Below are positions 44,042 through 52,915 of a stretch of DNA of 64,000 nt, piece after piece; the first letter of the stretch is position 1, and every line of letters begins with the position of its first letter. The notes below the pieces were generated by a model. That model was given only the letters and a program-made list of their open reading frames with translations. It ran no database searches and was not told the origin of the DNA. The DNA lies in NCBI GenBank assembly GCA_947488325.1, contig CANKYZ010000006.1, forward strand, positions 1 through 64,000, in the 5' to 3' direction. Origin of the DNA: an uncultured Erythrobacter sp. GTDB lineage: Bacteria; Pseudomonadota; Alphaproteobacteria; Sphingomonadales; Sphingomonadaceae. A program made the translations under genes and the position numbers.

Positions 44042-44839
44042 TTACCCCGCCGCGCGTGTTGCAGCAGCATATAGCGCAATTGCAGCTGCATTCGACACGT
44101 TAAGGCTTTCAATATCGGATGTGATCGGCAGCCGGGCGAGGGCATCGCAATGGCCAGCGATATTCTGGCGCAGGCCTTCGCCTTCTGCGCCCAATACGAT
44201 GGCCATTGCACCGGTTGGCATGCTTTCAGCCAGGGTGGCCTCAGCCTGTCCTGCCATGCCGATGCGCCAATATCCGGCCTCCGCCAATTCATCGAGCGCG
44301 CGAGCAAGGTTTACGACGCGGACCCACGGCACGGTCTCTAATGCCCCCGATGCGGACTTTGCGACTACGCCGCTTTCGGGTGGAGCATTGCGATCCTGGG
44401 TCACAATGCAGGCCGCGCCGAATGCCGCTGCCGAACGCAGAATAGCGCCCACATTGTGCGGATCGGTGACTTGATCGAGGACTACAACTGGCCGCCTGGG
44501 TTCCCCCGTTGCCATCTCATCCAGAAACGTATTCTCCAACGGATCGCATTCGAGAACTAATCCTTGATGCGGCGCATCCTTGGCAACCATCCGGCCCAGA
44601 TCACTGACATCTGCAAATTCGACTGGGAAGTCAGTTGGCAATTCACCATCGAGCGATGCGACCCCTTCGCGTGTGGCCCACAATTTGTGAAACTGACGAA
44701 CAGGATTCTTAAGCGCAGCCTCAACAGGATGACGACCCCACAGGCGGACATGACCCGGCGAAGTGCGGCCAGAACCGCGCCCTCCCTTCATTCGTCCTGC
44801 GCGCCCACGCAGTGCGCGTTTGCGTTCACCTTTTGCCAT
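44042..44839 (-). CDS. rlmB: SpoU/TrmH-family rRNA 2'-O-methyltransferase (RlmB-like)
   Basis: A 265-residue SPOUT enzyme that would methylate the ribose of 23S rRNA (G2251 in E. coli). After a basic tail rich in Arg and Gly comes the substrate-binding domain starting VRLWGRHPVEAAL. The SPOUT domain follows with VLDQVTDPHNVGAILRSAAAFGA, MAIVLGAEGEGL and SLNVSNAAAIALY. The frame opens at 44890, but ATG 44839 (MAKGERKRA) is more likely. Confidence 0.9.
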   Translation of the reverse strand: MAKGERKRALRGRAGRMKGGRGSGRTSPGHVRLWGRHPVEAALKNPVRQFHKLWATREGVASLDGELPTDFPVEFADVSDLGRMVAKDAPHQGLVLECDPLENTFLDEMATGEPRRPVVVLDQVTDPHNVGAILRSAAAFGAACIVTQDRNAPPESGVVAKSASGALETVPWVRVVNLARALDELAEAGYWRIGMAGQAEATLAESMPTGAMAIVLGAEGEGLRQNIAGHCDALARLPITSDIESLNVSNAAAIALYAAATRAAG

Positions 44840-45001
44840 TTGAATTCTCGCTTTTATTGCTTGCGAGCGCCCCCCTGCCAGTCGCCCCATTGACAGGCAA
44901 GCGCCCGTTCGCCAAAGGGTCGCCTCTCGGCAGCGAGGCCCGGCGGGTCTTGCCTATTTTCCAAAGCGTGATTTTGACGCTTTTTGTGAAAACCCATGTG
45001 T

Positions 45002-45087
45002 GGACAGGTGGCCGAGTGGTTAAAGGCAGCAGACTGTAAATCTGCCCGCGCAAGCGTACATAGGTTCGAATCCTATCCTGTCCACCA
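45002..45087 (+). tRNA. tRNA-Tyr (anticodon GUA)
   Basis: Cloverleaf with a long variable arm: acceptor GGACAGG/CCTGTCC, anticodon loop CTGTAAA (GTA), T arm with GTTCGAATC, encoded CCA at 45085-45087. 86 bases. Confidence 0.96.
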
Positions 45088-45116
45088 CCGGCTCCTTTAC
45101 CGGATGGGCGGTTTTC

Positions 45117-46184
45117 CTAAGCAGGATCGGATAGGCCGGTCAGGCCCAGCGGCGCATATTCGCCGATTGCCAATTGTTCAAAAACGCCTAGCCCTTCTTC
45201 GCCAGAATCGCCTGTTACACAGCATAAAATTTGGACATGCAAATTGTCGGGCCGAACCGGATCAATTGCAGCGAGATCAATATCCTCTCGCTCAATTTCA
45301 AGATCGCCGTGATCCAGCCCGTGGCCCCATTTGGGCGAGGTATAGCCCAATCCGCGCATCTGGAAGCGTGCGATTGGCTCTATCGCAAATGTCTCATCCC
45401 CTATGTCTAGGTTGGCATTTGCGGGCCAGCGCGATCCGGATTGTAGCACTGTAGTTAGCTTTGCATCGTCTGTATGAACTTGATCGCTTTCCCCAGTGCC
45501 ATCAGGCACGCTGACGGCGCGAGTATTCCAGGGGGAGCCATCGGGATGGGCGTTCAGGTGGAAGAACAGGCTGCGGTCAGGCAGATTGATCGGTGTCCAT
45601 TGCCAGAAAAATTGCGGGAGCACTTTGGGCGTTTGCGGATCGGGCAATCCAATCGGGCGGATACCCCAGCTGCGATCGCGCGTGCCCATTGTACCCGGTG
45701 GTAGATCTGACCGCGCGCCATCGACGCTTATCCAGCCTTCATATCGGCCATTTTGCGTCATCCGCGTATAATCCATGATAGTGCGCGGCCCGCGTTTCCA
45801 GATGAAGCGCGGCTCTTCGATAGGGAACGCTCTGCCGGCAAAGGTGATTTCGGCGGCCAAGCCTTCGCCCTCAACTCGCAAACGCAGGCGGTTAAGTGGT
45901 TCGAGCACTTCGATGGAGACCCCGCCGCAGCTCAATTCCATCCGTTCCATCCCCAATTTGCGCGAGGTGTGGAGGCAATATTGCTTGCCGCCGCGAATTA
46001 CACAGAAATGCGCGTCTGCCACATCCAATACCGGATAGATGCCAAATGCCAGTGCGAAGAATGTTTCTCCATCGGGTGAATAGCCGTTGAAGAAATAGCG
46101 ATCGTAGAAATTGCGGTCGCTGCCAGAATAGGCAACCGGCTCCGGCGTCTGGTGCAGTGGAAAGTCATCGCCTTTGCTGAGCAT
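45117..46184 (-). CDS. Hypothetical protein paired with a phosphotransferase
   Basis: A 355-residue protein of unknown function with no signal peptide. It is beta-rich and Trp-rich (FFWQWTPINLPDRSLFFHLN, then GTMGTRDRSWGIRP). The layout resembles lipocalin-like AttH/CrtC-type folds, but I could not confirm this. Its ATG starts at the base after the stop of the phosphotransferase gene, so the two are almost certainly co-translated and work on the same route. Confidence 0.65.
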   Translation of the reverse strand: MLSKGDDFPLHQTPEPVAYSGSDRNFYDRYFFNGYSPDGETFFALAFGIYPVLDVADAHFCVIRGGKQYCLHTSRKLGMERMELSCGGVSIEVLEPLNRLRLRVEGEGLAAEITFAGRAFPIEEPRFIWKRGPRTIMDYTRMTQNGRYEGWISVDGARSDLPPGTMGTRDRSWGIRPIGLPDPQTPKVLPQFFWQWTPINLPDRSLFFHLNAHPDGSPWNTRAVSVPDGTGESDQVHTDDAKLTTVLQSGSRWPANANLDIGDETFAIEPIARFQMRGLGYTSPKWGHGLDHGDLEIEREDIDLAAIDPVRPDNLHVQILCCVTGDSGEEGLGVFEQLAIGEYAPLGLTGLSDPA

Positions 46185-47264
46185 CTACGCCTCCTCCAAT
46201 AACGTTAGCGCGCCTGTGTCTTGCATCAATTCCAGTGCGCCGCGCGCCATTGATAGAAAGTTTGCATCACCGCGATCCGTTCGCACAACATTAGCAGCGC
46301 TGAACACCGCAGTGGAAACACCTTGGATCGCGCCGAAGCGATAGCCTGTTTCGATATCGGAGCGGGTTAGGGGAACGCCGTGATCCGCCATTTCTTTGCA
46401 ATAGAGATCTAGCAGTTCATCTTCGGCTACACGGCGGAGCTGCGACCCGATTCCAGCGCCCATAAAATAGCCCAAATCAACCGCGCCGTCGCCCGGCGCC
46501 AGGGTTTGCCAATCAACAATCGCGATGGGTGCAGTGCCACCTTTCACATCAAACAGCATATTATCGAGCCGGAAGTCCCCGTGAGTGAGGCATTTGTGAC
46601 CGCGTTGACGCGAAAACAGTGGCTGTGCCAACTCACCCATGCGGATAACAATTGCCATCAGATCAGCCGGAATATCCTTCGAATACCGTTCAACAAATGT
46701 TTGAGTTGCCGCCGGATAGAGCGAGGCAGCGATCACGCGGATTTTTGGATCAGTTTGGATGTCTGGGGCGTCTGTAAGATCGGCGTTGCCCCAACTTGGC
46801 CCATGCAGAGCGGCCGCTTGGATGACCGCGTGACATGCATCTTCTAGGCTGCAACTGTCCAATTGGTTGCCTTGCCGTGCCGGACCCAAATCCTCCATCA
46901 ACAGGATGAAATCACCATTATCATCGGCAATATCGGTGAAGATCGGGCGCGGGGTAATGATCGGGAGATCTTTGGCGAAATCTCGGAAGAAACAGACTTC
47001 GTGCAGATACAATTTCATCATTTGCGCGGTGCCACGACTGATGGGATCGCTAGCTGCAAACTTTCCCGCGATTGTGGGCGGGCCGATGCCGCCGCAGTCA
47101 TAGCTAAGTGTGAAGCGGATCGAATCGCCCACTTGGCCTGTGCCTATCGCCTTAAATTTGATGCCTGTTACGCGCTGATCGGTCAGCAGGCCATTCTGTA
47201 TTAGCCGATCGCTCAGCCAATCGGGCGTGATCATTTCGGGGCGGTTCGGAAAGTTCTCTCCCAT
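46185..47264 (-). CDS. Phosphotransferase of the APH/choline kinase-like family
   Basis: A 359-residue protein kinase-like enzyme. The nucleotide-binding N lobe contains LLMEDLGPARQGNQ. The catalytic loop is LTHGDFRLDNMLFD, with Asp and Asn at the active site, and IVDWQTLAPGDGAVDLGYF carries the metal-binding Asp. Families of this kind phosphorylate small molecules or acyl-CoA precursors. The substrate is unknown. It abuts the unknown gene at 45117 with no spacer. Confidence 0.85.
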   Translation of the reverse strand: MGENFPNRPEMITPDWLSDRLIQNGLLTDQRVTGIKFKAIGTGQVGDSIRFTLSYDCGGIGPPTIAGKFAASDPISRGTAQMMKLYLHEVCFFRDFAKDLPIITPRPIFTDIADDNGDFILLMEDLGPARQGNQLDSCSLEDACHAVIQAAALHGPSWGNADLTDAPDIQTDPKIRVIAASLYPAATQTFVERYSKDIPADLMAIVIRMGELAQPLFSRQRGHKCLTHGDFRLDNMLFDVKGGTAPIAIVDWQTLAPGDGAVDLGYFMGAGIGSQLRRVAEDELLDLYCKEMADHGVPLTRSDIETGYRFGAIQGVSTAVFSAANVVRTDRGDANFLSMARGALELMQDTGALTLLEEA

Positions 47265-47401
47265 GGCGTGATGCTAGGGCGAGTTACCGCATCCAACAAG
47301 CATTTCGCATCAAGCCCGTCGACGCCTGATCGATGGTTTTCCAAAATGGTGGATCAGCTTGGGCTTGCAGCTCATGGTGACGGGTCCTATTCACGCACAC
47401 C

Positions 47402-48553
47402 ATGCAAAACTCAGTATCACCAAGCCAATTGACCGGTCGTCCGGTTATTTCCGCAACTGGCCTGTTCACCCCAGAAGAATCGATCACCAACGAAGAACTG
47501 GTTGAGAGCTTCAACACCTATGTTGACCGCTTTAATGCCGCCAACTGCGATGCGATTGCAGCGGGCGATGTTGAGGTGCTGGAACATTCATCCGTTGGCT
47601 TTATCGAAAAGGCGAGCGGGATCAAAGCGCGTCATGTGATAAGCAAGGCCCCAATCCTTGACCCTGACATCATGACGCCGCGCTGGGAAGAACGCGGCAA
47701 TGATGAAAAATCGATGATGGCAGAGATTGGCGTGATCGCGGCGCGTCAGGCGTTGGAGCGGGCAGGGCGCGATGCGTCCGATATCGATGCGGTGCTGTGT
47801 GCGGCGTCCAATATGGAGCGCGCATATCCAGCCATGGCAATTGAGATTCAACAGGCACTGGGCATTGATGGCTTTGGCTTTGATATGAATGTTGCGTGTT
47901 CATCGGCGACCTTCGGCATTCAAACGGCGGCGGATTATATCCGTGCGGGCAATGCGAAAAGTGTGCTGGTCGTCAGCCCAGAGATCACCTCTGGCCACCT
48001 CAACTGGCGCGACCGGGATAGTCATTTCATTTTTGGCGACGTTGCGACCGCCGTGTTGGTGGAAGATGCGGCAGCCGCTCCGGCAAAGCATTGGGACATT
48101 TTGGGCACTAAGCTGAAGACAGTGTTTTCAAACAACATCCGCAACAATTTTGGCTTCCTGAACCGCGCTGCGCCTGAAAATGCAGGCAATGCGGATAAGC
48201 TTTTTGTTCAAGAGGGCCGGAAGGTCTTCAAAGAAGTCGTGCCGATGGTTGCGCAGATGATCATTGATGAGGCGGACCGGCTTGGCCTTGATCCGAAGAC
48301 ATTACGCCGGATGTGGCTGCATCAGGCGAATGCCGGGATGAACCGTCTAATCGCGCAAAGGGTGTTGGGCCATGAAGCGAATGACGACGAAAGCCCGACC
48401 GTGCTCGACACCTATGGCAACACTTCAAGCGCCGGATCGATCATCGCGTTTCACAAACATTGCGATGATTTAGCCGCGGGCGACACCGGCCTGATTTGCA
48501 GCTTTGGTGCAGGTTATTCGGCAGGTACGGTGTTTGTGCGCAAGGTCGGTTGA
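47402..48553 (+). CDS. Beta-ketoacyl-ACP synthase III-like protein (FabH superfamily)
   Basis: A 383-residue thiolase-fold enzyme. The catalytic Cys is in NVACSSATFGIQ (about residue 164), the His in WLHQANAGMNRL and the Asn in TYGNTSSAGS, giving the Cys-His-Asn triad. It would start fatty acid chains from acyl-CoA, or act as an OleA-like condensing enzyme. It is longer than classical FabH (about 320) because of an N-terminal insert around residues 20-75. No fab genes are adjacent. The 3' end overlaps the convergent gene by 40 bases. Confidence 0.85.
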   Translation: MQNSVSPSQLTGRPVISATGLFTPEESITNEELVESFNTYVDRFNAANCDAIAAGDVEVLEHSSVGFIEKASGIKARHVISKAPILDPDIMTPRWEERGNDEKSMMAEIGVIAARQALERAGRDASDIDAVLCAASNMERAYPAMAIEIQQALGIDGFGFDMNVACSSATFGIQTAADYIRAGNAKSVLVVSPEITSGHLNWRDRDSHFIFGDVATAVLVEDAAAAPAKHWDILGTKLKTVFSNNIRNNFGFLNRAAPENAGNADKLFVQEGRKVFKEVVPMVAQMIIDEADRLGLDPKTLRRMWLHQANAGMNRLIAQRVLGHEANDDESPTVLDTYGNTSSAGSIIAFHKHCDDLAAGDTGLICSFGAGYSAGTVFVRKVG

Positions 48554-49641
48554 TCGGTTCCGCCTAGACCTTTGATGACGAGCCATTTGTCCCAGGCGGC
48601 AATAATGTGCTGCGAAGCTTTCCAAATTGCTACCACTGCCAACAATGAAACCAACCCGTCCACGGCATAATGGTAGGCAAGGTGTACGCTGCTAATCCAC
48701 GTGATGAAGAAAAACACTCCGAAGAACAGTCCCAACCGCGCGGACACTCGGCGCATCGCTATCCAGTAAAGGAACGCAATGGCGCAGTGCATGCTTGGCA
48801 TAGCGGTAATCCCGCTGCCCAATCCGTTTTCAGCCGCAGCATACCATTCCAGCAGCAATCCCTGAACGCGCAGAGTCATCACAGGCACCTGTTCATTCGC
48901 GGCGTTGAGATAGACCATCTGATCATCGAAGGTTGTATCGCCAAGCATCGGCCCGACAAAGACTGGCCCGACGGATGCGAGCCATGTCGCCATCGCTCCG
49001 CCGATAAGCGTCCAGCTTAAGACATAAGACAGGAAAAACTGCCGGCGCACCTGATTGTTGACCTTTGCAAAGGCAAAGAACATCACGCCTGGATAGAGCA
49101 GCAGAAACCAAAGTTGATAAAGCAGCGCAAGAAACGCGGTAATTATCGGATAGCCCAAAACCGGTTGCAGCACTTGCCATGCATCATAGCCAAAAAAGAT
49201 CGATCGATCCCATTGGATAAAGGCTGCGTCCCAGGTGTAGTCATTGAACAAAGGGATCGCCGATTTCATCTTGGAGAAATACGGCAATAGGATAATCGCG
49301 ACCCCCAAAAGCGGAAACCCAGCGGCAATTCCGCGCTTAAATTCTGGCGCGGTGTATCGCGCTTTCAGGTGCTGGGCCGGGCTGTCTGGACGATTGCGGT
49401 AAAGCTGCCGTGCGGCGTCCCAACAGGTCAACACGATTACAAACATCAAGAATATCTGGGCGTTGGCGATAATTCCAGCGACACCTGGATTGATCCCATG
49501 CGCGACCAGCAACGACACGCACAGCACCATCAGCGCGCCGCCGATCACCAGAATAGGCACCTCTCCCATCCAGCGAAGCGATAGCGCGCTTGCCGCAGGT
49601 TGTTCACTCGCCGTGTTGCGCTGTGTTGATGCCGAGTTCAT
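48514..49641 (-). CDS. PAP2/Aur1-Ipt1-like membrane phosphotransferase
   Basis: A 375-residue membrane protein with about seven hydrophobic spans from residue 25 on. PAP2-type active-site motifs are seen: AMPSMHCAIAFLYW with Ser and His, and HLAYHYAVDGL with the second His. The arrangement resembles the inositolphosphotransferase (Aur1/Ipt1) group of PAP2 proteins, which attach phospho-headgroups to lipids. A sphingolipid or phospholipid role is possible in a sphingomonad but not shown. Convergent with the FabH-like gene with a 40-base overlap. Confidence 0.75.
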   Translation of the reverse strand: MNSASTQRNTASEQPAASALSLRWMGEVPILVIGGALMVLCVSLLVAHGINPGVAGIIANAQIFLMFVIVLTCWDAARQLYRNRPDSPAQHLKARYTAPEFKRGIAAGFPLLGVAIILLPYFSKMKSAIPLFNDYTWDAAFIQWDRSIFFGYDAWQVLQPVLGYPIITAFLALLYQLWFLLLYPGVMFFAFAKVNNQVRRQFFLSYVLSWTLIGGAMATWLASVGPVFVGPMLGDTTFDDQMVYLNAANEQVPVMTLRVQGLLLEWYAAAENGLGSGITAMPSMHCAIAFLYWIAMRRVSARLGLFFGVFFFITWISSVHLAYHYAVDGLVSLLAVVAIWKASQHIIAAWDKWLVIKGLGGTDQPTLRTNTVPAE

Positions 49642-49834
49642 TGAGCCGGTTGGTTCCTTGATTGTTGCATACAGGCCGTTTGCATGTTGCGACTTCGCGC
49701 TCTGTAATTAAGGTAAATATCTCACTAAAGTGTGAATGTGCGCGCGGGAATTGAGCCCCTTGCCCCCAACTGAATCAGCCCGGCAAGGCGAAGCTTGCTT
49801 GCGGGGCGCAACACCAATGCTTAGATGCGGGCCT

Positions 49835-50584
49835 ATGGCAGGTGAAATTCTAGATAATCAGGGCCGCGGCGAAGCAAGCTGGGGCTGGCCCACAATTCAT
49901 CCCGAAGGGCGCAAATATGGTATCATCGCAGTTGCGTTGAGCCTTATTCCGCTGGTGTTCGGTTGGGGTGTCCTCGGTTGGCCGATGCTCTTTTTGTCGG
50001 CTGGAGTGTTCGCATTCTTCCGCGATCCAGAACGCGTGGTTCCACAGGCAGACAATTCGATTGTTGCGCCCGCGGATGGGTTGATCACGCTGATCAAGAC
50101 GATTGAGCCGCCATCTGAAATGCAGATTGATGATGGTTCTGGCAATCCGGGACTTCCTGCGGGCCCGGTTACGCGGGTGTCGATTTTCATGAGCGTGTTC
50201 GATGTTCACATCAATCGCGCGCCGATTGCTGGGACGGTCCGCCGGGTCGTCTATGTGCCGGGTAAATTTGTGAACGCCGATCTGGATAAAGCGAGCGAAG
50301 AGAACGAGCGTCAACATGTTCTGATTGAGCGCACGGACGGATTGCAGATTGGCTTTACGCAGATCGCAGGCCTGATTGCGCGCCGGATTGTGCCGTTTGT
50401 GAAGCCGAGCGATATGGTCGCAAAGGGCCAGCGCGTTGGCCTAATCCGGTTTGGCAGCCGTGTTGATGTCTATCTTCCCGCTGGAACCGAACCAAAAGTG
50501 CTAATGGGACAAAAAATCATCGCGGGTGAAACTGTTCTGGCTGAGGTCGGAGCAGCCGCCCTGCTAGAAGGGATCGCGCAATAA
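49835..50584 (+). CDS. psd: Phosphatidylserine decarboxylase
   Basis: A 249-residue proenzyme that makes phosphatidylethanolamine. It shows an N-terminal hydrophobic span pair (about 30-65), [30 protein letters not shown], and the self-cleavage site [11 protein letters not shown], where the Ser becomes the pyruvoyl group. It is the short type common in alphaproteobacteria. The frame is open to 49736. I chose ATG 49835 (MAGEILDN). ATG 49817 is possible. pssA follows after 43 bases, so the two steps of PE synthesis are linked. Confidence 0.94.
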   Translation: MAGEILDNQGRGEASWGWPTIHPEGRKYGIIAVALSLIPLVFGWGVLGWPMLFLSAGVFAFFRDPERVVPQADNSIVAPADGLITLIKTIEPPSEMQIDDGSGNPGLPAGPVTRVSIFMSVFDVHINRAPIAGTVRRVVYVPGKFVNADLDKASEENERQHVLIERTDGLQIGFTQIAGLIARRIVPFVKPSDMVAKGQRVGLIRFGSRVDVYLPAGTEPKVLMGQKIIAGETVLAEVGAAALLEGIAQ

Positions 50585-50627
50585 CGCATCTGAGCTTCCT
50601 AGGTTCGCACCACCGCGAGAAAAATTC

Positions 50628-51482
50628 GTGAGCAAAGGCAAGCGAGGCAGCGACTCATCGCCATTGCCTGCACGGGTGGGGCCAAAGGCTGCTGAAGACG
50701 AAGACAGCAAGACGGCAAGCGATGGAAGCGGGCTGACGCTTAGGGCCATGTTGCCCAATGCAATTACAGCAGCGGCCTTATGTGCTGGCCTTACTGGCGT
50801 GCGCTTTGGGATTGAAAGTCAATGGGCTTATGCGATCCTGGCCGTTATGTTGGCGGGTGTGCTCGATGGGCTGGATGGGCGAATTGCCCGGTTGCTGAAT
50901 GCGCAATCGCGATTTGGGGCAGAGCTGGACAGTCTGGCCGATTGCCTTTCATTCGGCATGGCTCCAGCGCTAATCTTATACATGTGGTCGCTTCAGGATC
51001 TTGAGCGCTTTGGCTGGTTCGCGGCGCTTGGCTTTGCCATTTGCTGTGCGTTGAGGCTTGCCCGGTTCAACGCTCAGATTGATGTTGAGGATCAACCGCA
51101 CAAATCCGCCGGCTTCCTAACCGGAGTACCTGCGCCAGTTGGCGCGGCACTGGCATTTACGCCTTGTTATTTGTGGATCGAAACGGAGATGGAAATCTTC
51201 CGCGATCCGCTGCTTCTTTCGATTTGGGTGGGCCTAATCGCTGTGCTGGTCATTTCAAACATGGCAACGCTCAGCTGGACTGCGATCCGGCCGCACCGCG
51301 ATATTCGCCTGTGGTTGATCGCTCTCATGGCGATAGGCTTCACCGCGTTGATGCTTGAACCGTGGTGGACTCTGAGTGCGATGAGTGCGGGCTATCTCGC
51401 GCTCATGCCCTATGCTTTATTCAAATATGGCAAGGTTAAGCGGCGCCGCGCGAACAAGGCTATTATCCGGCAAGCTGAGTAG
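50628..51482 (+). CDS. pssA: CDP-diacylglycerol-serine O-phosphatidyltransferase
   Basis: A 284-residue integral membrane enzyme that makes phosphatidylserine from CDP-diacylglycerol and serine, feeding Psd. The CDP-alcohol phosphotransferase motif DGLDGRIARLLNAQSRFG then AELDSLAD (about 82-108) holds the catalytic Asp residues. About six to eight spans follow. It starts at GTG 50628 with a hydrophilic N-terminal tail of about 35 residues. The 3' end overlaps the convergent small gene by 20 bases. Confidence 0.94.
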   Translation: MSKGKRGSDSSPLPARVGPKAAEDEDSKTASDGSGLTLRAMLPNAITAAALCAGLTGVRFGIESQWAYAILAVMLAGVLDGLDGRIARLLNAQSRFGAELDSLADCLSFGMAPALILYMWSLQDLERFGWFAALGFAICCALRLARFNAQIDVEDQPHKSAGFLTGVPAPVGAALAFTPCYLWIETEMEIFRDPLLLSIWVGLIAVLVISNMATLSWTAIRPHRDIRLWLIALMAIGFTALMLEPWWTLSAMSAGYLALMPYALFKYGKVKRRRANKAIIRQAE

Positions 51483-51720
51483 TCGGTAGCGGCAGACGGC
51501 GGGCATAGGGTCGGCTTGCCGCAGCTACGGTACGGCGAGCGGGAGTGCGAAGGCGCACTTCATGTGCGTGAACCTGCGGAATGAAACCAGCGTTCAACAG
51601 CGCCTTTTCCCGTTTCAACACCAGATAAGCGTCGCGACCGCGCAGCCAGCTGTCGATTAGGCTGAGCCCTGTGGCGATGGTTACGATTGCAAACAGGCAT
51701 GTCAGTGTGAGTGCGAGCAT
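51463..51720 (-). CDS. Small single-pass membrane protein, candidate SOS-regulated
   Basis: An 85-residue protein. Residues about 1-22 (LALTLTCLFAIVTIATGLSL) form one membrane span. The rest is basic (SWLRGRDAYLVLKREKALL, then several Arg), so by the positive-inside rule the C-terminal part would be cytoplasmic. No family is recognised. ATG 51720 is preceded by AGGA at a good distance. Three GTTC-N7-GTTC boxes, the LexA target of alphaproteobacteria, lie 27-99 bases upstream of the start. Small single-pass proteins under LexA control include division inhibitors such as Caulobacter SidA, so a similar role is a fair hypothesis. Its end overlaps pssA by 20 bases. Confidence 0.7.
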   Translation of the reverse strand: MLALTLTCLFAIVTIATGLSLIDSWLRGRDAYLVLKREKALLNAGFIPQVHAHEVRLRTPARRTVAAASRPYARRLPLPTTQLAG

Positions 51721-51746
51721 CGTTTGTGGTTCCTGCAGATCAGTGC

Positions 51747-51761
51747 GTTCAGTGTTTGTTC
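51747..51761 (+). promoter_or_regulatory. LexA (SOS) box 1, GTTCAGTGTTTGTTC
   Basis: Exact match to the alphaproteobacterial consensus GTTC-N7-GTTC, and closest of three to the start of the divergent gene at 51720 (27-41 bases upstream). Confidence 0.65.
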
Positions 51762-51771
51762 TGCAACTCTT

Positions 51772-51786
51772 GTTCTATAAATGTTC
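51772..51786 (+). promoter_or_regulatory. LexA (SOS) box 2, GTTCTATAAATGTTC
   Basis: Exact GTTC-N7-GTTC, 25 bases beyond box 1. TATAAAT in the spacer, or its complement on the minus strand, could be part of a -10 element, so binding would block it. Confidence 0.7.
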
Positions 51787-51804
51787 TTATCAGTCAAGAA
51801 TTTT

Positions 51805-51819
51805 GTTCCACTTGTGTTC
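51805..51819 (+). promoter_or_regulatory. LexA (SOS) box 3, GTTCCACTTGTGTTC
   Basis: Exact GTTC-N7-GTTC, 33 bases beyond box 2 and 205 bases upstream of rpsB. It is much closer to the minus-strand gene (85-99 bases). Confidence 0.65.
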
Positions 51820-52024
51820 CATGCATGGCGCTTTGTACTAGATTTTGTGGTGCAGGGGCGCTAATGGCGCGGCCTCGTACAAGCAGAGCGGCGCGATTCG
51901 CTTTGGTCTGATTGTGCGAAATTCACATGGAAGGCGCTTCATACCGGTGCTGCCAACGGCTCCCAGATTTTGGACCGTCAGCAGTTCCCAGCCTTTCAGA
52001 GGACAAACCGGAAAGGAAATAACC

Positions 52025-52807
52025 ATGGCGGCTACCACCGTTACCATGCAGCAGTTGATTGAGGCCGGAGCACATTTCGGCCACCAGACCCACCGCTGGA
52101 ACCCGCGAATGAAGCCGTATATCTTCGGCGCTCGCAATGGTGTTCACATCATCGACCTGTCGCAGACCGTACCGCTTTTCGCGCGTGCTCTCGATTTCGT
52201 TGAGTCGACTGTTCGCGCAGGTGGCAAGGTTCTGTTCGTTGGCACAAAGCGGCAGGCGCAAGAGCCGATCGCTGAAATCGCTCGCGCTTCGGGCCAGCAT
52301 TTCGTGAACCACCGTTGGCTCGGCGGGATGTTGACCAACTGGAAAACCATCAGCGGTTCGATCAAGCGGCTTAAGACCCTTGAAGAACAGCTTTCGGGCG
52401 AGACAAGCGGTTTGACCAAGAAAGAAGTTCTCCAGCTAACACGTGAGCGTGACAAGCTGGAGCTGTCGCTTGGCGGTATCCGTGACATGGGCGGCATTCC
52501 GGACGTGATGTTCGTAATCGACGCCAACAAAGAAGACCTCGCGATTAAGGAAGCTGCTGTTCTTGGCATTCCCGTGATCGCTGTGCTCGATACCAACGTT
52601 GATCCTAGCAACATCGCTTTCCCAGTACCGGGCAATGATGATGCAAGCCGCGCTGTGCGCCTGTACTGTCAGGCAATCGGCGATGCTGCGGTCGCAGGTA
52701 AGGGCGGAGCAGTTAAGGATTCTGGCGAGGATTTCGGCGCGATGGATACACCGCCAGCTGAACAAGCTGCTGCACCTGCTGCTGAAGCTCCGGCGGCAAC
52801 TGCCTAA
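52025..52807 (+). CDS. rpsB: 30S ribosomal protein S2
   Basis: A 260-residue ribosomal protein. It has [20 protein letters not shown], the N-terminal signature, [22 protein letters not shown] text, and [20 protein letters not shown]. The C-terminal tail is Ala/Pro-rich. The frame is open to 51845, but ATG 52025 follows GGAAAGGAA. tsf follows after 108 bases, the universal pair. Confidence 0.97.
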   Translation: MAATTVTMQQLIEAGAHFGHQTHRWNPRMKPYIFGARNGVHIIDLSQTVPLFARALDFVESTVRAGGKVLFVGTKRQAQEPIAEIARASGQHFVNHRWLGGMLTNWKTISGSIKRLKTLEEQLSGETSGLTKKEVLQLTRERDKLELSLGGIRDMGGIPDVMFVIDANKEDLAIKEAAVLGIPVIAVLDTNVDPSNIAFPVPGNDDASRAVRLYCQAIGDAAVAGKGGAVKDSGEDFGAMDTPPAEQAAAPAAEAPAATA

Positions 52808-52915
52808 GCATTCGTTTTAAGGGCGCGCGCTGGTCGCGCGTCACAAATTCAGACTAGCGCGCCGGGCACATTCTAACGAGCTCGGCGCCCACAAACTCAC
52901 AAGAAGGAAATTCCC

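Larger units (their letters stand above)
51721..52024. other. Divergent intergenic region with SOS boxes and rpsB leader
   Basis: These 304 bases separate the small membrane protein gene (minus) from rpsB (plus). The first 100 bases are AT-rich and hold three LexA-type boxes. The remaining 200 should hold the rpsB promoter and leader, ending in GGAAAGGAAATAACC before its ATG. No other gene was recognised. Confidence 0.6.

Noticed and set aside
44996..45454. 152-residue open frame starting MCGQVAEWLKAADCKS
   Set aside because: The start is tRNA-Tyr read as protein, and the rest is antisense to the unknown gene at 45117.
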